52,782 bases of DNA from Gammaproteobacteria bacterium (GCA_024742995.1 JANSXK010000012.1:1-52782), one strand, 5' to 3'. Counted from the stretch's first letter, positions 38,917 to 47,107 are shown. Notes: generated by a model from the sequence alone, not told the origin. Translations and numbers: made by a program.

Positions 38917-39325
38917 AGGACTATATCTTGGGTTTGATTTTGGTTATAAACGCATTGGCGTGGCTGTAGGGCAGGCATTAACGAAAAGCGCGTCTCCATT
39001 GGAGACCATTGCCGCTCAAAAAGGGGTGCCTGAGTGGTCGGACGTAATGGCCCTTATCAAGCAGTGGCGCCCCTCGGGCTTGGTTGTGGGTTTGCCCACA
39101 CGAATTGATGGGAAAGAGCAGTACACGACTAAGGCGGCAAGAATATTTGCACAAGCATTATCAGAGCGATTTTCATTACCCGTCGATTTGGTTGATGAGC
39201 GTTTGACCACCGTAGAAGCGCGTGCACAATTGTATCTCAAGGGCGGATATCGTAAGATTCAAAAATCCCAAGTGGACAGTGTCGCTGCTTGCCTTATTCT
39301 TGAGCAATGGTTGCAAAATACATGA
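38909..39325 (+). CDS. ruvX: YqgF/RuvX, putative pre-16S rRNA nuclease / Holliday-junction resolvase
   Basis: A 138-residue RNase H-fold protein needed for 16S rRNA 5' maturation in E. coli. It shows GFDFGYKRIGVAVGQ with the first catalytic aspartate, the VGLPTRIDG loop, and DERLTTVEA with the second acidic site; a later aspartate is in SQVDSVAACLILEQW. ATG 38909 is preferred over GTG 38903 because CAGG lies 8 bases before it. It overlaps algH by 8 bases and pyrB by 4 (ATGA). Confidence 0.94.
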   Translation: MPEGLYLGFDFGYKRIGVAVGQALTKSASPLETIAAQKGVPEWSDVMALIKQWRPSGLVVGLPTRIDGKEQYTTKAARIFAQALSERFSLPVDLVDERLTTVEARAQLYLKGGYRKIQKSQVDSVAACLILEQWLQNT

Positions 39326-40209
39326 AACATTTTTTAGAAATCAATCAATTATCTTATGATACCATTACACGATTGTTGCAGCGTGCTATGGCTTTCAAAT
39401 CGCAACATACCTATCCGCAATTTCAGGGACGAGCACTAGCAAACTTATTTTATGAACCCTCCACACGCACCCGTATTAGTTTTGAAATGGCGGCCAAGAA
39501 TTTAGGGATACGTGTCGTGAATGTGGATACGGCAAGTTCTGCGGAAAACAAGGGTGAAGTGATTGAAGATACCATTCAAAACTTATTTGCTATGGGCATC
39601 ACCCACTTTGTTTTACGGCATAAACAAGGAGGCATGCCGCAGAGTATCGCAGGGACCTCTTCTTTTGGGGCGCATATTATCAATGCAGGAGATGGCGCGC
39701 ATGCCCATCCCAGTCAGGCCTTGTTAGATATGATGACTATCCTGAGTCATAAGCCCAATTTAAAACGATTAAAAATAGCAGTCGTCGGGGATGTGTTGCA
39801 TTCTAGGGTTGCAAGTTCTTTTCAAAAAATGTGTATGATGATGGGGGTTGGAGAATTGGTGCTGGTTGCACCTGAAATTTGGCATCCAAATTCGCCCGCG
39901 TTTGGTCGTGTCACCTCTTCTTTGCAAGACGGCATTGTAGATGCGGATGTGGTGATAACGTTACGCGTACAAAAAGAACGTCTTCACGCAAAAGAAACCA
40001 TGAGCTTGGAGGATTATCACGATACTTTTGCTATCACGAAGACCACGTTAGCTATGGCAAAACCAGATGTGATGATCATGCATCCAGGCCCTATCAATCG
40101 TGGTGTAGAAATCGACAGCGATGTTGCAGATGGTCCTCATTCTTATATTCTTGAACAAGTCACCAATGGTATTTTCATGCGCATGGCAATTTTAGAGGCG
40201 TTGATGTAG
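39322..40209 (+). CDS. pyrB: aspartate carbamoyltransferase catalytic subunit
   Basis: PyrB condenses carbamoyl phosphate and aspartate, the committed step of pyrimidine synthesis. The 295 residues show the carbamoyl-phosphate loop STRTR (47-51), then HAHPSQALLDMMT and the aspartate-site HPGPINRGVEID. The ATG overlaps the ruvX stop (ATGA). No pyrI regulatory subunit or inactive pyrC follows, unlike in enterics and Pseudomonas. It ends 21 bases before the converging phytochelatin-synthase-like gene. Confidence 0.95.
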   Translation: MKHFLEINQLSYDTITRLLQRAMAFKSQHTYPQFQGRALANLFYEPSTRTRISFEMAAKNLGIRVVNVDTASSAENKGEVIEDTIQNLFAMGITHFVLRHKQGGMPQSIAGTSSFGAHIINAGDGAHAHPSQALLDMMTILSHKPNLKRLKIAVVGDVLHSRVASSFQKMCMMMGVGELVLVAPEIWHPNSPAFGRVTSSLQDGIVDADVVITLRVQKERLHAKETMSLEDYHDTFAITKTTLAMAKPDVMIMHPGPINRGVEIDSDVADGPHSYILEQVTNGIFMRMAILEALM

Positions 40210-40230
40210 GAGGGATGTGTGCTATTCTTA

Positions 40231-40947
40231 TCAAACTTTTTGCGTGATGATAATAAATCCTCTATATACACCGTTACTATCTTGGGTGTGAATGGCTTGC
40301 CATAAATCTATTGTTTTAACCCAATAAGCTGGATATTTATATCTGGAAACATCTAATAATAAAACGCGATCACTAGCTTTATCGTATGTTCCGATGGGGG
40401 AGTAATGTCCACCGCCAGTTTCTTGTAAGGCTGTTCTTGAAAAGTTAACAATGATAAATTTATTTTTTAAAATCGCATGCTGTAATTTTGTTCTAAAAGT
40501 TTCGATGGTGACATCATTCGCATAAAAAAGTTTGGTTTTTAATCCAAACGTTTGAATCATTTGGTCGAGTTTTGATAATGCAATGCCATGATCACGCACT
40601 TCTTCAGCTGGTGTGATTTGACTCACCTGCTCGGTAAAAAAGTTGTCTTGGGTGAAATAATGATAGGGCACATATCTTGCGTCAACAGGAGCGACCAAAT
40701 GCTGAGCGTTGAGTATCATCACGGTGCTGGCAATACCGCAGTAAGTCACTGTTTGTTGTGTTGTAAAATGTCCAAGCAAGTTCAGTGTATTACTGTTCAA
40801 ATCCCTTTTTAAAAACTTTAAACTGTCTTGGCTGTCAAAAGGAATCAAATGGCCAGGTAGTTGGTTTATGGCATGCGCCTCAGTTGCGAGTAGTATGAGG
40901 GATAAAAGTAGGACAGTCCCTATTTTGTTCAAAAATGTGAGAGTCAT
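40231..40947 (-). CDS. secreted phytochelatin-synthase-like peptidase
   Basis: A 238-residue papain-fold protein of the phytochelatin synthase family (glutathione gamma-glutamylcysteinyltransferase). The triad is visible: C70 in VTYCGIASTVMILNA, H181 in GGGHYSPIGTYD and D199 in VLLLDVSRYKYP. Bacterial members usually just hydrolyse glutathione to gamma-Glu-Cys because they lack the second plant domain, and this one also lacks it. A signal peptide (MTLTFLNKIGTVLLLSLILLA, cut near AHA) sends it to the periplasm or beyond. ATG 40947 is the likely start; a GTG at 40965 is possible. It is convergent with pyrB. Similar genes occur in Legionella. Confidence 0.88.
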   Translation of the reverse strand: MTLTFLNKIGTVLLLSLILLATEAHAINQLPGHLIPFDSQDSLKFLKRDLNSNTLNLLGHFTTQQTVTYCGIASTVMILNAQHLVAPVDARYVPYHYFTQDNFFTEQVSQITPAEEVRDHGIALSKLDQMIQTFGLKTKLFYANDVTIETFRTKLQHAILKNKFIIVNFSRTALQETGGGHYSPIGTYDKASDRVLLLDVSRYKYPAYWVKTIDLWQAIHTQDSNGVYRGFIIITQKV

Positions 40948-41027
40948 CCTAAATCCAACGGGCACTATAATTGGACAGCATTATACATAGGAGTCGCCTT
41001 ATTTGAAATATTAATGAACAATATGAT

Positions 41028-42527
41028 TTATTTTATGGTTTTCTTGTACGCCAATGCTTGTTGTAAATCACGCAATTCAATATGAGGGGCATGACGCATA
41101 TCTGCAATGGTTCTTGAGACTTTGAGCAAGCGATAGTAGGCACGTGCGGAGAATTTAAATTGAGAGAGGGTGGTGGTAAGAAACTGTTGTTCTTCTGATC
41201 CCAATTTACAAATTTTATCACAATCTGCTGGACGCAATGCGGCATTGATACAGCCTTGACGTTCCATTTGTGTTTGTCGAATGCTCACGACTTCTGTTTG
41301 TAGTTTTGGACTCTCTTTTTCTTGATTGGGCTCAGATTGAATCACGGCTTTGAGCGGTAACATGGGGACATTGATGTGCAAATCAATACGATCTAAAAAA
41401 GGTGCAGATAATTTTTGGTGGTAGCGCTGAATAGCATCTTGACTGCAAACGCATGTTTCATGGGGATTGCCTAGTTGACCACAAGGGCATGGATTCATTG
41501 CTGCGATCAATTGAAATTGTGCCGGAAATTCAATTTGAATGGCAGCACGTGAAATACAAATAAGACCGGATTCTAATGGTTCACGCAAGGTTTCTAAGAC
41601 TTTGCGTTGAAACTCTGGCAATTCATCTAAAAATAATACGCCATGATGTGCCAAAGAGATTTCTCCAGGTTTTGGCGGGTTGCCACCCCCAACCAGAGCA
41701 ACTGGCGAAGCGGTATGATGTGGTGCGCGAAAAGGAGGGCTGTTCCAATCTTTGAGGTTTGGCATATGGCCATATATGGATTGAATGGCGGCACATTCTA
41801 ATGATTGCTCATCTGCCAAATGGGGTAAAATGGTTCGGAGACGTTTGGCGAGCATGGTTTTACCACTGCCTGGTGGTCCGAAAAGCAAGACATTATGTCC
41901 GCCACAAGCCGCGATTTTCATGGCAGATTTCGCATGAGCTTGGCCCTTGATGTCTGACCAATCTTCTGTGAATACGGTGCTTGTTTTGATCTGTGGTGTA
42001 GGTGTGGGTAGAGGATGGCCATGACATAGATATTGATAGACCGCCCGCAAATTTTCTGCGGTATGGATATTTGGTGAGGCAATTAAGGCTGCTTCATCGG
42101 CATTGGCCATTGCAATCACTGCATGATGTCGTGCCTGCTGTGTTGCTATAAGCATGGGGATGATAGACGAGACACCACGCAAACTACCATCTAGGGCCAA
42201 TTCCCCCATAAACTCATGATCTAAGAGGGCTTTTAATGGCAATTGTCCGGAAGCCGCGAGAATGCCAATGGCAATTGGCAAATCAAAACCGCTGCCGATT
42301 TTCGGTAAATCTGCTGGTGCTAGATTAACGGTGATGCGTCGGCAAGGAAATTCAAAGTGGCTGTTTAAAATGGCGGAGCGGACCCGATCTTTACTTTCTT
42401 TCACGGCTGTTTGTGGCATGCCTACGATGGTAAGATTGGGTAAACCGTTAGATAAATGGACTTCGACGTCAACAGATTGTGCCGACATGCCAATGGTTGA
42501 TCGCGTTTTGCTGATAGCGAGATTCAT
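41028..42527 (-). CDS. comM: ComM/YifB family Mg-chelatase-like AAA+ helicase
   Basis: ComM is a hexameric helicase that extends branch migration during natural transformation. The 499-residue protein has the N-terminal LonC-like domain (VDVEVHLSNGLPNLTIVGM), a central AAA+ module with Walker A GPPGSGKT (217-224) and FLDELPEFQ, a zinc-finger-like insert (CPCGQLGNPHETCVC), and the Mg-chelatase C-terminal domain. ATG 42527 gives MNLAISKTRS; the frame is open eight codons further up. It lies downstream of ubiK on the same strand. Its integrity hints at transformability. Confidence 0.94.
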   Translation of the reverse strand: MNLAISKTRSTIGMSAQSVDVEVHLSNGLPNLTIVGMPQTAVKESKDRVRSAILNSHFEFPCRRITVNLAPADLPKIGSGFDLPIAIGILAASGQLPLKALLDHEFMGELALDGSLRGVSSIIPMLIATQQARHHAVIAMANADEAALIASPNIHTAENLRAVYQYLCHGHPLPTPTPQIKTSTVFTEDWSDIKGQAHAKSAMKIAACGGHNVLLFGPPGSGKTMLAKRLRTILPHLADEQSLECAAIQSIYGHMPNLKDWNSPPFRAPHHTASPVALVGGGNPPKPGEISLAHHGVLFLDELPEFQRKVLETLREPLESGLICISRAAIQIEFPAQFQLIAAMNPCPCGQLGNPHETCVCSQDAIQRYHQKLSAPFLDRIDLHINVPMLPLKAVIQSEPNQEKESPKLQTEVVSIRQTQMERQGCINAALRPADCDKICKLGSEEQQFLTTTLSQFKFSARAYYRLLKVSRTIADMRHAPHIELRDLQQALAYKKTIK

Positions 42528-42578
42528 GATAACGTTCTTCCTTGAAATCATTATTCGGTTGGACAGGAAAGGCGCGTT

Positions 42579-42836
42579 TTATTTTCCGTCGCGCTTCTTT
42601 TCTTCTAACAATTGGTTGACCTGCATTTCCAGCGCGTCAATTTTTTCTCGAGAACGAGCCAGTACTTTGATCTGGACGTCAAATTCTTCTCGAGTGACCA
42701 AATCCAAATGAGTGAATGCAGCTTGCAGTACTTCTTTGAATTGTTGTTTGGTGTCCTCTTCCAGTATTTGAACGCTTTGAGGCAGGGTAGAAAACAGCTT
42801 TTTGGCAAGATCTTCAAGTTGTTTGGGTAGTAACAT
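42579..42836 (-). CDS. ubiK: ubiquinone biosynthesis accessory factor UbiK (YqiC/BMFP)
   Basis: An 85-residue, mostly helical protein of the BMFP/YqiC family. It has an amphipathic N-terminal helix (LEDLAKKLFSTLPQSVQI) and a C-terminal trimeric coiled coil (REKIDALEMQVNQLLEEK). UbiK supports aerobic ubiquinone synthesis with UbiJ and binds lipids. AGGA lies about 7 bases before the ATG. yqiC next to comM is a frequent gammaproteobacterial arrangement. Confidence 0.92.
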   Translation of the reverse strand: MLLPKQLEDLAKKLFSTLPQSVQILEEDTKQQFKEVLQAAFTHLDLVTREEFDVQIKVLARSREKIDALEMQVNQLLEEKKRDGK

Positions 42837-42907
42837 TACATGTTCCTATTGCTGGAGTCGATTTCCATGATTGGGGAGTAGAATATATACCCTTTGTACG
42901 CTTGTTT

Positions 42908-43486
42908 TCAAGTAGCAGGGGTATACCTTTTTTTTTCAGTGATGATTTGGTGCAGTTGAATATCCCAAGGATCGGTTGGTAATGCGGGGTATTTCTGCCA
43001 GTCGTAGGCGACACCCATGCGAATCGGATGGGTACAATCTTGTAGTGCTTTGTCATAATAGCCTTTGCCCATCCCTAAGCGCATGCATTGGGTATCAAAA
43101 GCGACCAATGGTACGAATATCAGGTCAATTTTCTGCGGCGCTTTTGCGGTGCTAGGGGGGGTGTTTGGCTCTGAAATCCCATATTTATTAGACAACCATG
43201 GTGTTTTTTTATCATAGGGCAAAAAAAGCAGCGTTTGATCCGCTTGAATACTGGGGAAATAGCATGCTTTATTGGCATCTAAGGCAGCTTGCCACAGGGA
43301 TGATAAATCCACTTCGCCACGTACTGGGAAGTACCATGCGATATGCTGGGCATTTTGGTAGGCTTGTGTTTGAACGATTTGTTGGATAATCTGCGCAGAG
43401 GTTTCTGCGATATATTTCGCAGATAATGTTTTACGATGCGAGAAACACTCTTGTCTTATTTGTGTTTTTGTGAGATGAATAGTCAT
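42908..43486 (-). CDS. fau: 5-formyltetrahydrofolate cyclo-ligase
   Basis: This enzyme converts 5-formyl-THF to 5,10-methenyl-THF using ATP. The 192 residues include the conserved arginine/lysine-rich N-terminus (LTKTQIRQECFSHRKTL), WYFPVRGEVD, and the nucleotide loop MRLGMGKGYYDKAL. ATG 43486 has AAGGG 4 bases upstream; the frame opens ten codons earlier. In many gammaproteobacteria 6S RNA lies just upstream of this gene, but the 109-base gap to the divergent 43596 gene is too short for it. Confidence 0.94.
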   Translation of the reverse strand: MTIHLTKTQIRQECFSHRKTLSAKYIAETSAQIIQQIVQTQAYQNAQHIAWYFPVRGEVDLSSLWQAALDANKACYFPSIQADQTLLFLPYDKKTPWLSNKYGISEPNTPPSTAKAPQKIDLIFVPLVAFDTQCMRLGMGKGYYDKALQDCTHPIRMGVAYDWQKYPALPTDPWDIQLHQIITEKKRYTPAT

Positions 43487-43567
43487 GATACCCTTATTTA
43501 TAAAAAGTACGGACAACAGACATGAGTTTATTATTATGTCTTATTTAGGGCGTACGGTATAGATTTT

Positions 43568-43587
43568 CTTAATATGAGTATTTTAAG
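43568..43587 (+). promoter_or_regulatory. inverted repeat with a PmrA-like half-site upstream of the icmT operon
   Basis: CTTAA (43568-43572) and TTAAG (43583-43587) form an inverted repeat. The first nine bases, CTTAATATG, match 8 of 9 positions of the Legionella/Coxiella PmrA half-site cTTAATatT, but the second tandem half is missing. It ends just before the Shine-Dalgarno site of 43596, so a repressor or chance is as likely as PmrA activation. Confidence 0.3.
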
Positions 43588-43595
43588 AGGATGAA

Positions 43596-43757
43596 ATGAG
43601 CGAATTGTTGGATGACAAAGCCATCATTGCAGAGGATAATAAGGCGACATCAGATGACAAAAAGGGTGTGAAGCCCGCGGTTGTTGATGCTCGTAGGCGC
43701 TTGGAAGCATTGATAGAAGAAAAGCGCTTGCAAGACGAATTGGATGATTGGGTATAA
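43596..43757 (+). CDS. small PA3496-family protein
   Basis: A 53-residue acidic protein. Its C-terminal half, ARRRLEALIEEKRLQDELDDW, matches the conserved RRRxExLxExRxLxxEL..(W/Y) helix of the PA3496/putative envelope-integrity family; the N-terminal half is polar and variable. AAGAGG lies 5 bases before the ATG (an earlier ATG at 43591 stops after two codons). It ends 2 bases before icmT, so it is the first gene of the icm transcript. Confidence 0.7.
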   Translation: MSELLDDKAIIAEDNKATSDDKKGVKPAVVDARRRLEALIEEKRLQDELDDWV

Positions 43758-43759
43758 TT

Positions 43760-44029
43760 ATGGCAGAAAATTTTTCTCCATCAGCACATTGGCGAGACTC
43801 GGCGCGTAGCGCACGATTTTTCATGGTGGATGCTCGTGCCGCGTTCCCCATTTTTTTGTTTTTGATGCATATCCGGGTGTGGACGGGGATGATCGTCATA
43901 TTTTCCGCGATTTTTTTTGGAATATTAGAGCATTATGGATTTACTGTACCTGTTTTTTTGCGTTGGATTCGATTGTTTTTTGCAGGCGCGGTCAAAACTG
44001 CGACGCCGTGGTGGCGTCAAGGAATGTAG
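43760..44029 (+). CDS. icmT: Dot/Icm type IVB secretion protein IcmT
   Basis: IcmT is a small inner-membrane component of the Dot/Icm system. The 89-residue protein (86 in L. pneumophila) carries the diagnostic N-terminus AHWRDSARSARFFMVDARAAFP, one or two hydrophobic helices (about 28-64), and the C-terminal FLRWIRLFFAG and TPWWRQ. It directly precedes icmS, the same order as in Legionella and Coxiella. The 28-base gap to icmS shows no promoter. The frame opens four codons earlier with TTG (43748), but the family N-terminus favours 43760. Confidence 0.95.
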   Translation: MAENFSPSAHWRDSARSARFFMVDARAAFPIFLFLMHIRVWTGMIVIFSAIFFGILEHYGFTVPVFLRWIRLFFAGAVKTATPWWRQGM

Positions 44030-44057
44030 CCGTTAGGTTTCAGAGTGAGTGATGCGA

Positions 44058-44402
44058 ATGGAAAAAAATATTTCTAAAGGTATGGCTTTGATTGCCACAC
44101 GCATGAATGCCAAATTTTATTTGAATGACCGTTTTGTGACCTACGAGGAAGTATTTGGTCCTCAGGGGTTGTTGCCAGCATTCGCGCGGCGCGCCGATCA
44201 ACTGTGTTCGTTATGCTTAGGATACGGTCTTGGCGTGACATTTAATGATGCCGAAGGGGCATTATTGGGCATAGAAGTCGTATTTGATGAGGTTACGCCT
44301 AATTCTCTGCGATTATTGTGTATGACGGATGTGATGAACGAATTGATTGTAGGTGGGCCCAGTAAAGATTATACTCCACTAGATGAATTGATGTATGATT
44401 AG
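44058..44402 (+). CDS. icmS: Dot/Icm adaptor (chaperone) IcmS
   Basis: IcmS forms a cytoplasmic complex with IcmW that binds effectors and delivers them to the DotL coupling complex. The 114 residues equal L. pneumophila IcmS in length. The family segments are MNAKFYLNDRFVTYEEVFG, ADQLCSLCLGYGLGVTF and PSKDYTPLDELMYD. ATG 44058 is chosen for the family N-terminus MEKNISKGMA; in-frame GTG/ATG codons at 44049 and 44052 would add two or three residues. After the stop come 156 bases with a PmrA-type box before the next gene. Confidence 0.97.
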   Translation: MEKNISKGMALIATRMNAKFYLNDRFVTYEEVFGPQGLLPAFARRADQLCSLCLGYGLGVTFNDAEGALLGIEVVFDEVTPNSLRLLCMTDVMNELIVGGPSKDYTPLDELMYD

Positions 44403-44463
44403 GGCGTATGGAGAACAGCCCTAGATAAACAGCGCAAGGACGCCATAAAAGAAGCAGACTGTG

Positions 44464-44482
44464 AAATATTGAAAATATTTTT
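44464..44482 (+). terminator. weak possible terminator after icmS
   Basis: AAATATT-GAA-AATATTT forms a perfect but all-A/T 7-bp stem running into TTC. It could attenuate read-through from icmS before the separate promoter of the next gene. Low stability makes this uncertain. Confidence 0.3.
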
Positions 44483-44486
44483 CGGC

Positions 44487-44506
44487 CTTAACGTTTTCTT
44501 AAGGTA
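44487..44506 (+). promoter_or_regulatory. PmrA response-regulator box upstream of the IcmR-like gene
   Basis: CTTAACGTT-TT-CTTAAGGTA is two tandem 9-mers two bases apart, each with an exact CTTAA. This fits the PmrA element described for Dot/Icm genes and effectors of Legionella and Coxiella (cTTAATatT repeated). A -10-like TATGCT follows at 44515-44520, eight bases downstream, the position expected for an activator replacing the -35. It lies 53 bases before the ATG at 44559. Confidence 0.65.
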
Positions 44507-44558
44507 AAATCTGCTATGCTTATAAACATAGAGTATTTTTTATGGAGTTTATTTTCTC

Positions 44559-44909
44559 ATGGCGGAAAAATCACCTGTTACCCTAGATGGTACGATTGCC
44601 GGTGTTAACCAAATTGCCGGCGTGGCAAAAACCATGGCAGATAGAGGTGCGTCCGTGGTCGGTGATTATAGTGAGGCGCTTGGTAGCCTTCAAAAAACAA
44701 TGGTGAGTATTCAATCGGGTGTACCGACGGGTAAGATGGATGCGCCTGCTGCTGCAACAACGCCTAAAATGAGTGAATTTTCTGGCGGGTTCTTGGCAGA
44801 CAAACCAAAAGTTATTAACCCAAGTGGTGGGCAAGCAAGCTCTGCAGCTTCTCCTGAGGAAGCCAAACCAGAGGAACCTCGTAGTGGTGGTCCCGGTAGA
44901 GGCGCCTAA
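44559..44909 (+). CDS. candidate IcmR functional homologue (FIR)
   Basis: This 116-residue protein has no recognisable sequence family. It sits exactly where icmR lies in L. pneumophila, and where unrelated FIR genes lie in other Legionella and Coxiella, between icmS and icmQ. FIR proteins are IcmQ chaperones known for extreme sequence divergence. The first half (about 8-50) is a probable amphipathic helix (GVNQIAGVAKTMADRGASVV). The second half is disordered, rich in Pro, Gly, Ser and Glu (SPEEAKPEEPRSGGPGRGA). A PmrA-type box precedes it. The Shine-Dalgarno candidate GGAG is 12 bases away, longer than ideal. Function is inferred from position and architecture. Confidence 0.7.
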   Translation: MAEKSPVTLDGTIAGVNQIAGVAKTMADRGASVVGDYSEALGSLQKTMVSIQSGVPTGKMDAPAAATTPKMSEFSGGFLADKPKVINPSGGQASSAASPEEAKPEEPRSGGPGRGA

Positions 44910-44944
44910 TCACACCGTTTTAAGTGAATCACCCATTATCACAG

Positions 44945-44987
44945 TGAAAAAGGTATCGATGGTTTCTGGTGCTGGATACCTTTTTCA
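44945..44987 (+). terminator. rho-independent terminator
   Basis: TGAAAAAGGTATC (44945-44957) and GATACCTTTTTCA (44975-44987) form a perfect 13-bp stem with a 17-base loop. The A-rich 5' side and T5 on the 3' side allow bidirectional termination. It separates the IcmR-like gene from icmQ, so the two are not simply co-transcribed. Confidence 0.75.
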
Positions 44988-45036
44988 TTCATATTTTGAC
45001 AATCCTCCTAATTATTATCACTCTTGTACTATTTAA

Positions 45037-45045
45037 TGGTAGAAT
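45037..45045 (+). promoter_or_regulatory. extended -10 promoter for icmQ
   Basis: TGGTAGAAT is an extended -10 motif (TGn plus TAGAAT) about 30 bases before the icmQ ATG, downstream of a strong terminator. TTGACA at 44996-45001 is a perfect -35 but is too far away (38 bases) to pair with it. Confidence 0.4.
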
Positions 45046-45075
45046 AGCAGGATTAACTGTGACGTACTGACTGCT

Positions 45076-45648
45076 ATGGCTGATGATAATCTTGATAAAG
45101 CAAAACAAGCGCTAGAAGCTTTGGATGCTACATTGGCTGCTAAATCTTGGGATGAAAGCAGCTTTATCTTGATGATTGGCAAGAAACTACGTATTGTCCG
45201 CGATGATTTGGCAGCTAAGATTGCAAAATTTGAGGAAGGGGAATTGGATTCTCCGGAATATTTGGCGCATCGAGCTCATTTGACTGCTAGCCACAAACTT
45301 GTTTATATCAGTCTGTATTCTTCAGAAGGGGTTCAGCTTAATTCTTGGGAAAAAATCATCGCAAATTTACAGCGTCAAATTGTGTCGCGACCTATATACG
45401 CTTCTGAAGAAGATGCGCAGAATATTATTAAAACCAAAGAAAAGAAGATCAATGAGGCGTATGTGGCATTTTATGTGAATGCGACAGATATTTTGACTGT
45501 CAATGAAGACAAAATACAAAAAGACAAACTGGGAAAACCCTTGCTGGTATTGAAAGATAAGGCTATTCATATCGAAAACATCGATTACTTGGTGCATCTT
45601 TCCGGTAAATACCGTTATTCACGCGGGCGTTTGACCAAATGGGAGTAA
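45076..45648 (+). CDS. icmQ: Dot/Icm protein IcmQ
   Basis: IcmQ is a cytosolic Dot/Icm component that can insert into membranes, is held soluble by IcmR or FIR proteins, and has a C-terminal NAD-binding domain. The 190-residue protein (191 in L. pneumophila) begins with the helical Qn domain ([20 protein letters not shown]). A linker ([20 protein letters not shown]) and the C-terminal domain with [20 protein letters not shown] and [20 protein letters not shown] follow. Downstream the usual icmP and icmO are replaced by sufB. The Shine-Dalgarno site is weak. Confidence 0.93.
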   Translation: MADDNLDKAKQALEALDATLAAKSWDESSFILMIGKKLRIVRDDLAAKIAKFEEGELDSPEYLAHRAHLTASHKLVYISLYSSEGVQLNSWEKIIANLQRQIVSRPIYASEEDAQNIIKTKEKKINEAYVAFYVNATDILTVNEDKIQKDKLGKPLLVLKDKAIHIENIDYLVHLSGKYRYSRGRLTKWE

Positions 45649-45655
45649 TAATTTA

Positions 45656-47107
45656 GTGGCTAAACAAAATGAACAAGTACATTCGCTATTGGATCAAGAC
45701 TACCAACATGGTTTTGTGACTGATATTGAAGTAGAAACATTTGCGCCAGGTTTGGATGAGTCTGTCATCCGACGCTTGTCTGCGATAAAAAAGGAACCTG
45801 AATTTATTTTAGAATGGCGGTTGCAAGCGTTTCGCCATTGGCAAACCTTGACGCCACCCACTTGGTCCAGCGTTCATTTCCCGAGGATTGATTATCAGGC
45901 AATCTCATACTATTCCGCGCCTAAAAAGCTAGAAGATGGCCCCAAAAGTTTGGATGAAGTGGACCCTGAGTTATTACGCACTTATGAAAAACTGGGCATT
46001 CCTTTGCACGAACAAGAATTGTTGGCAGGCGTTGTTGCAGTAGATGCGGTGTTTGATAGTGTTTCTGTTGCCACAACGTTCAAAGAAAAACTGGCGGAAG
46101 AAGGCATTATTTTTTGCCCTTTGTCTGAAGCAGTGCATCTCTGTCCCGATATCGTTAAGAAATATTTGGGTTCTGTGGTGCCGTATCGTGATAATTTCTA
46201 TGCCGCCTTGAATTCTGCAGTGTTTAGTGATGGTTCATTTGTGTATATTCCGAAAGGCGTGCGTTGCCCGATGGAGTTATCTACTTATTTTCGCATCAAT
46301 GCTGCGTCTACAGGGCAATTTGAGCGGACCTTGATTATTGCTGATGAGGCCAGTTCGGTATCGTATCTAGAAGGGTGCACGGCACCGATGCGCGATGAAA
46401 ATCAATTGCATGCGGCCGTGGTGGAATTGGTTGCTTTAGACAATGCAAAAATCAAATATTCAACCGTGCAAAACTGGTATCCGGGTGATAAAGATGGCAA
46501 AGGTGGGATTTATAATTTTGTGACCAAACGGGGGGCTTGTCGCGGCAAAAACTCTAAAATTTCTTGGACACAAATTGAAACCGGCTCAGCGATTACTTGG
46601 AAATATCCCAGTGTGATTTTGCAAGGTGATGACTCTGTCGGTGAGTTTTATTCGGTAGCGGTGACCAATCATCATCAGCAAGCGGATACGGGCACCAAAA
46701 TGATTCATTTGGGAAAAAACACCCGTTCTACCATTATTTCTAAAGGCATCAGTGCGGGACAATCGCACAATGCTTACCGGGGGTTGGTGCGTATCGCGCC
46801 TACGGCAGAAAATGCGCGTAATTATTCGCAATGTGATTCGTTATTAATGGGACAGCATTGTACGGCGAATACCATGCCCTATATTGAAGTGAAGCACCCG
46901 AGTGCGCAGGTCGAGCATGAAGCGAGTACCTCTAAAATTTCCGAGGATCAATTATTTTATTGCCAACAACGTGGCATTGACACCGAAAACGCTGTGTCGA
47001 TGATCGTGAATGGGTTTTGCAAGCAAGTCATCAAAGAATTACCGATGGAATTTGCTGTAGAAGCGACCAAATTGTTAGGCATCAGTTTAGAAGGGGCTGT
47101 AGGTTAA
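45656..47107 (+). CDS. sufB: Fe-S cluster assembly scaffold SufB
   Basis: SufB is the scaffold subunit of the SufBC2D complex on which Fe-S clusters are built. The 483-residue protein shows [20 protein letters not shown], the core beta-helix, and [20 protein letters not shown] near the SufD interface. The GTG start (45656) has GGGAG about 10 bases upstream and lies only 7 bases after icmQ, so some read-through from icmQ is likely. The stop shares one base with the sufC ATG. No sufA or iscR precedes it. Confidence 0.95.
   Translation: MAKQNEQVHSLLDQDYQHGFVTDIEVETFAPGLDESVIRRLSAIKKEPEFILEWRLQAFRHWQTLTPPTWSSVHFPRIDYQAISYYSAPKKLEDGPKSLDEVDPELLRTYEKLGIPLHEQELLAGVVAVDAVFDSVSVATTFKEKLAEEGIIFCPLSEAVHLCPDIVKKYLGSVVPYRDNFYAALNSAVFSDGSFVYIPKGVRCPMELSTYFRINAASTGQFERTLIIADEASSVSYLEGCTAPMRDENQLHAAVVELVALDNAKIKYSTVQNWYPGDKDGKGGIYNFVTKRGACRGKNSKISWTQIETGSAITWKYPSVILQGDDSVGEFYSVAVTNHHQQADTGTKMIHLGKNTRSTIISKGISAGQSHNAYRGLVRIAPTAENARNYSQCDSLLMGQHCTANTMPYIEVKHPSAQVEHEASTSKISEDQLFYCQQRGIDTENAVSMIVNGFCKQVIKELPMEFAVEATKLLGISLEGAVG

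Noticed and set aside
40797..40806. GTTCAAATCC resembling the tRNA-Pro T-loop, as a possible attR
   Set aside because: Only ten bases, inside a coding gene and nearly 20 kb away; not a credible attachment-site repeat.
43487..43595. Possible 6S RNA upstream of fau
   Set aside because: The gap is only 109 bases and lacks the long central-bubble duplex; 6S RNA is about 180 bases.
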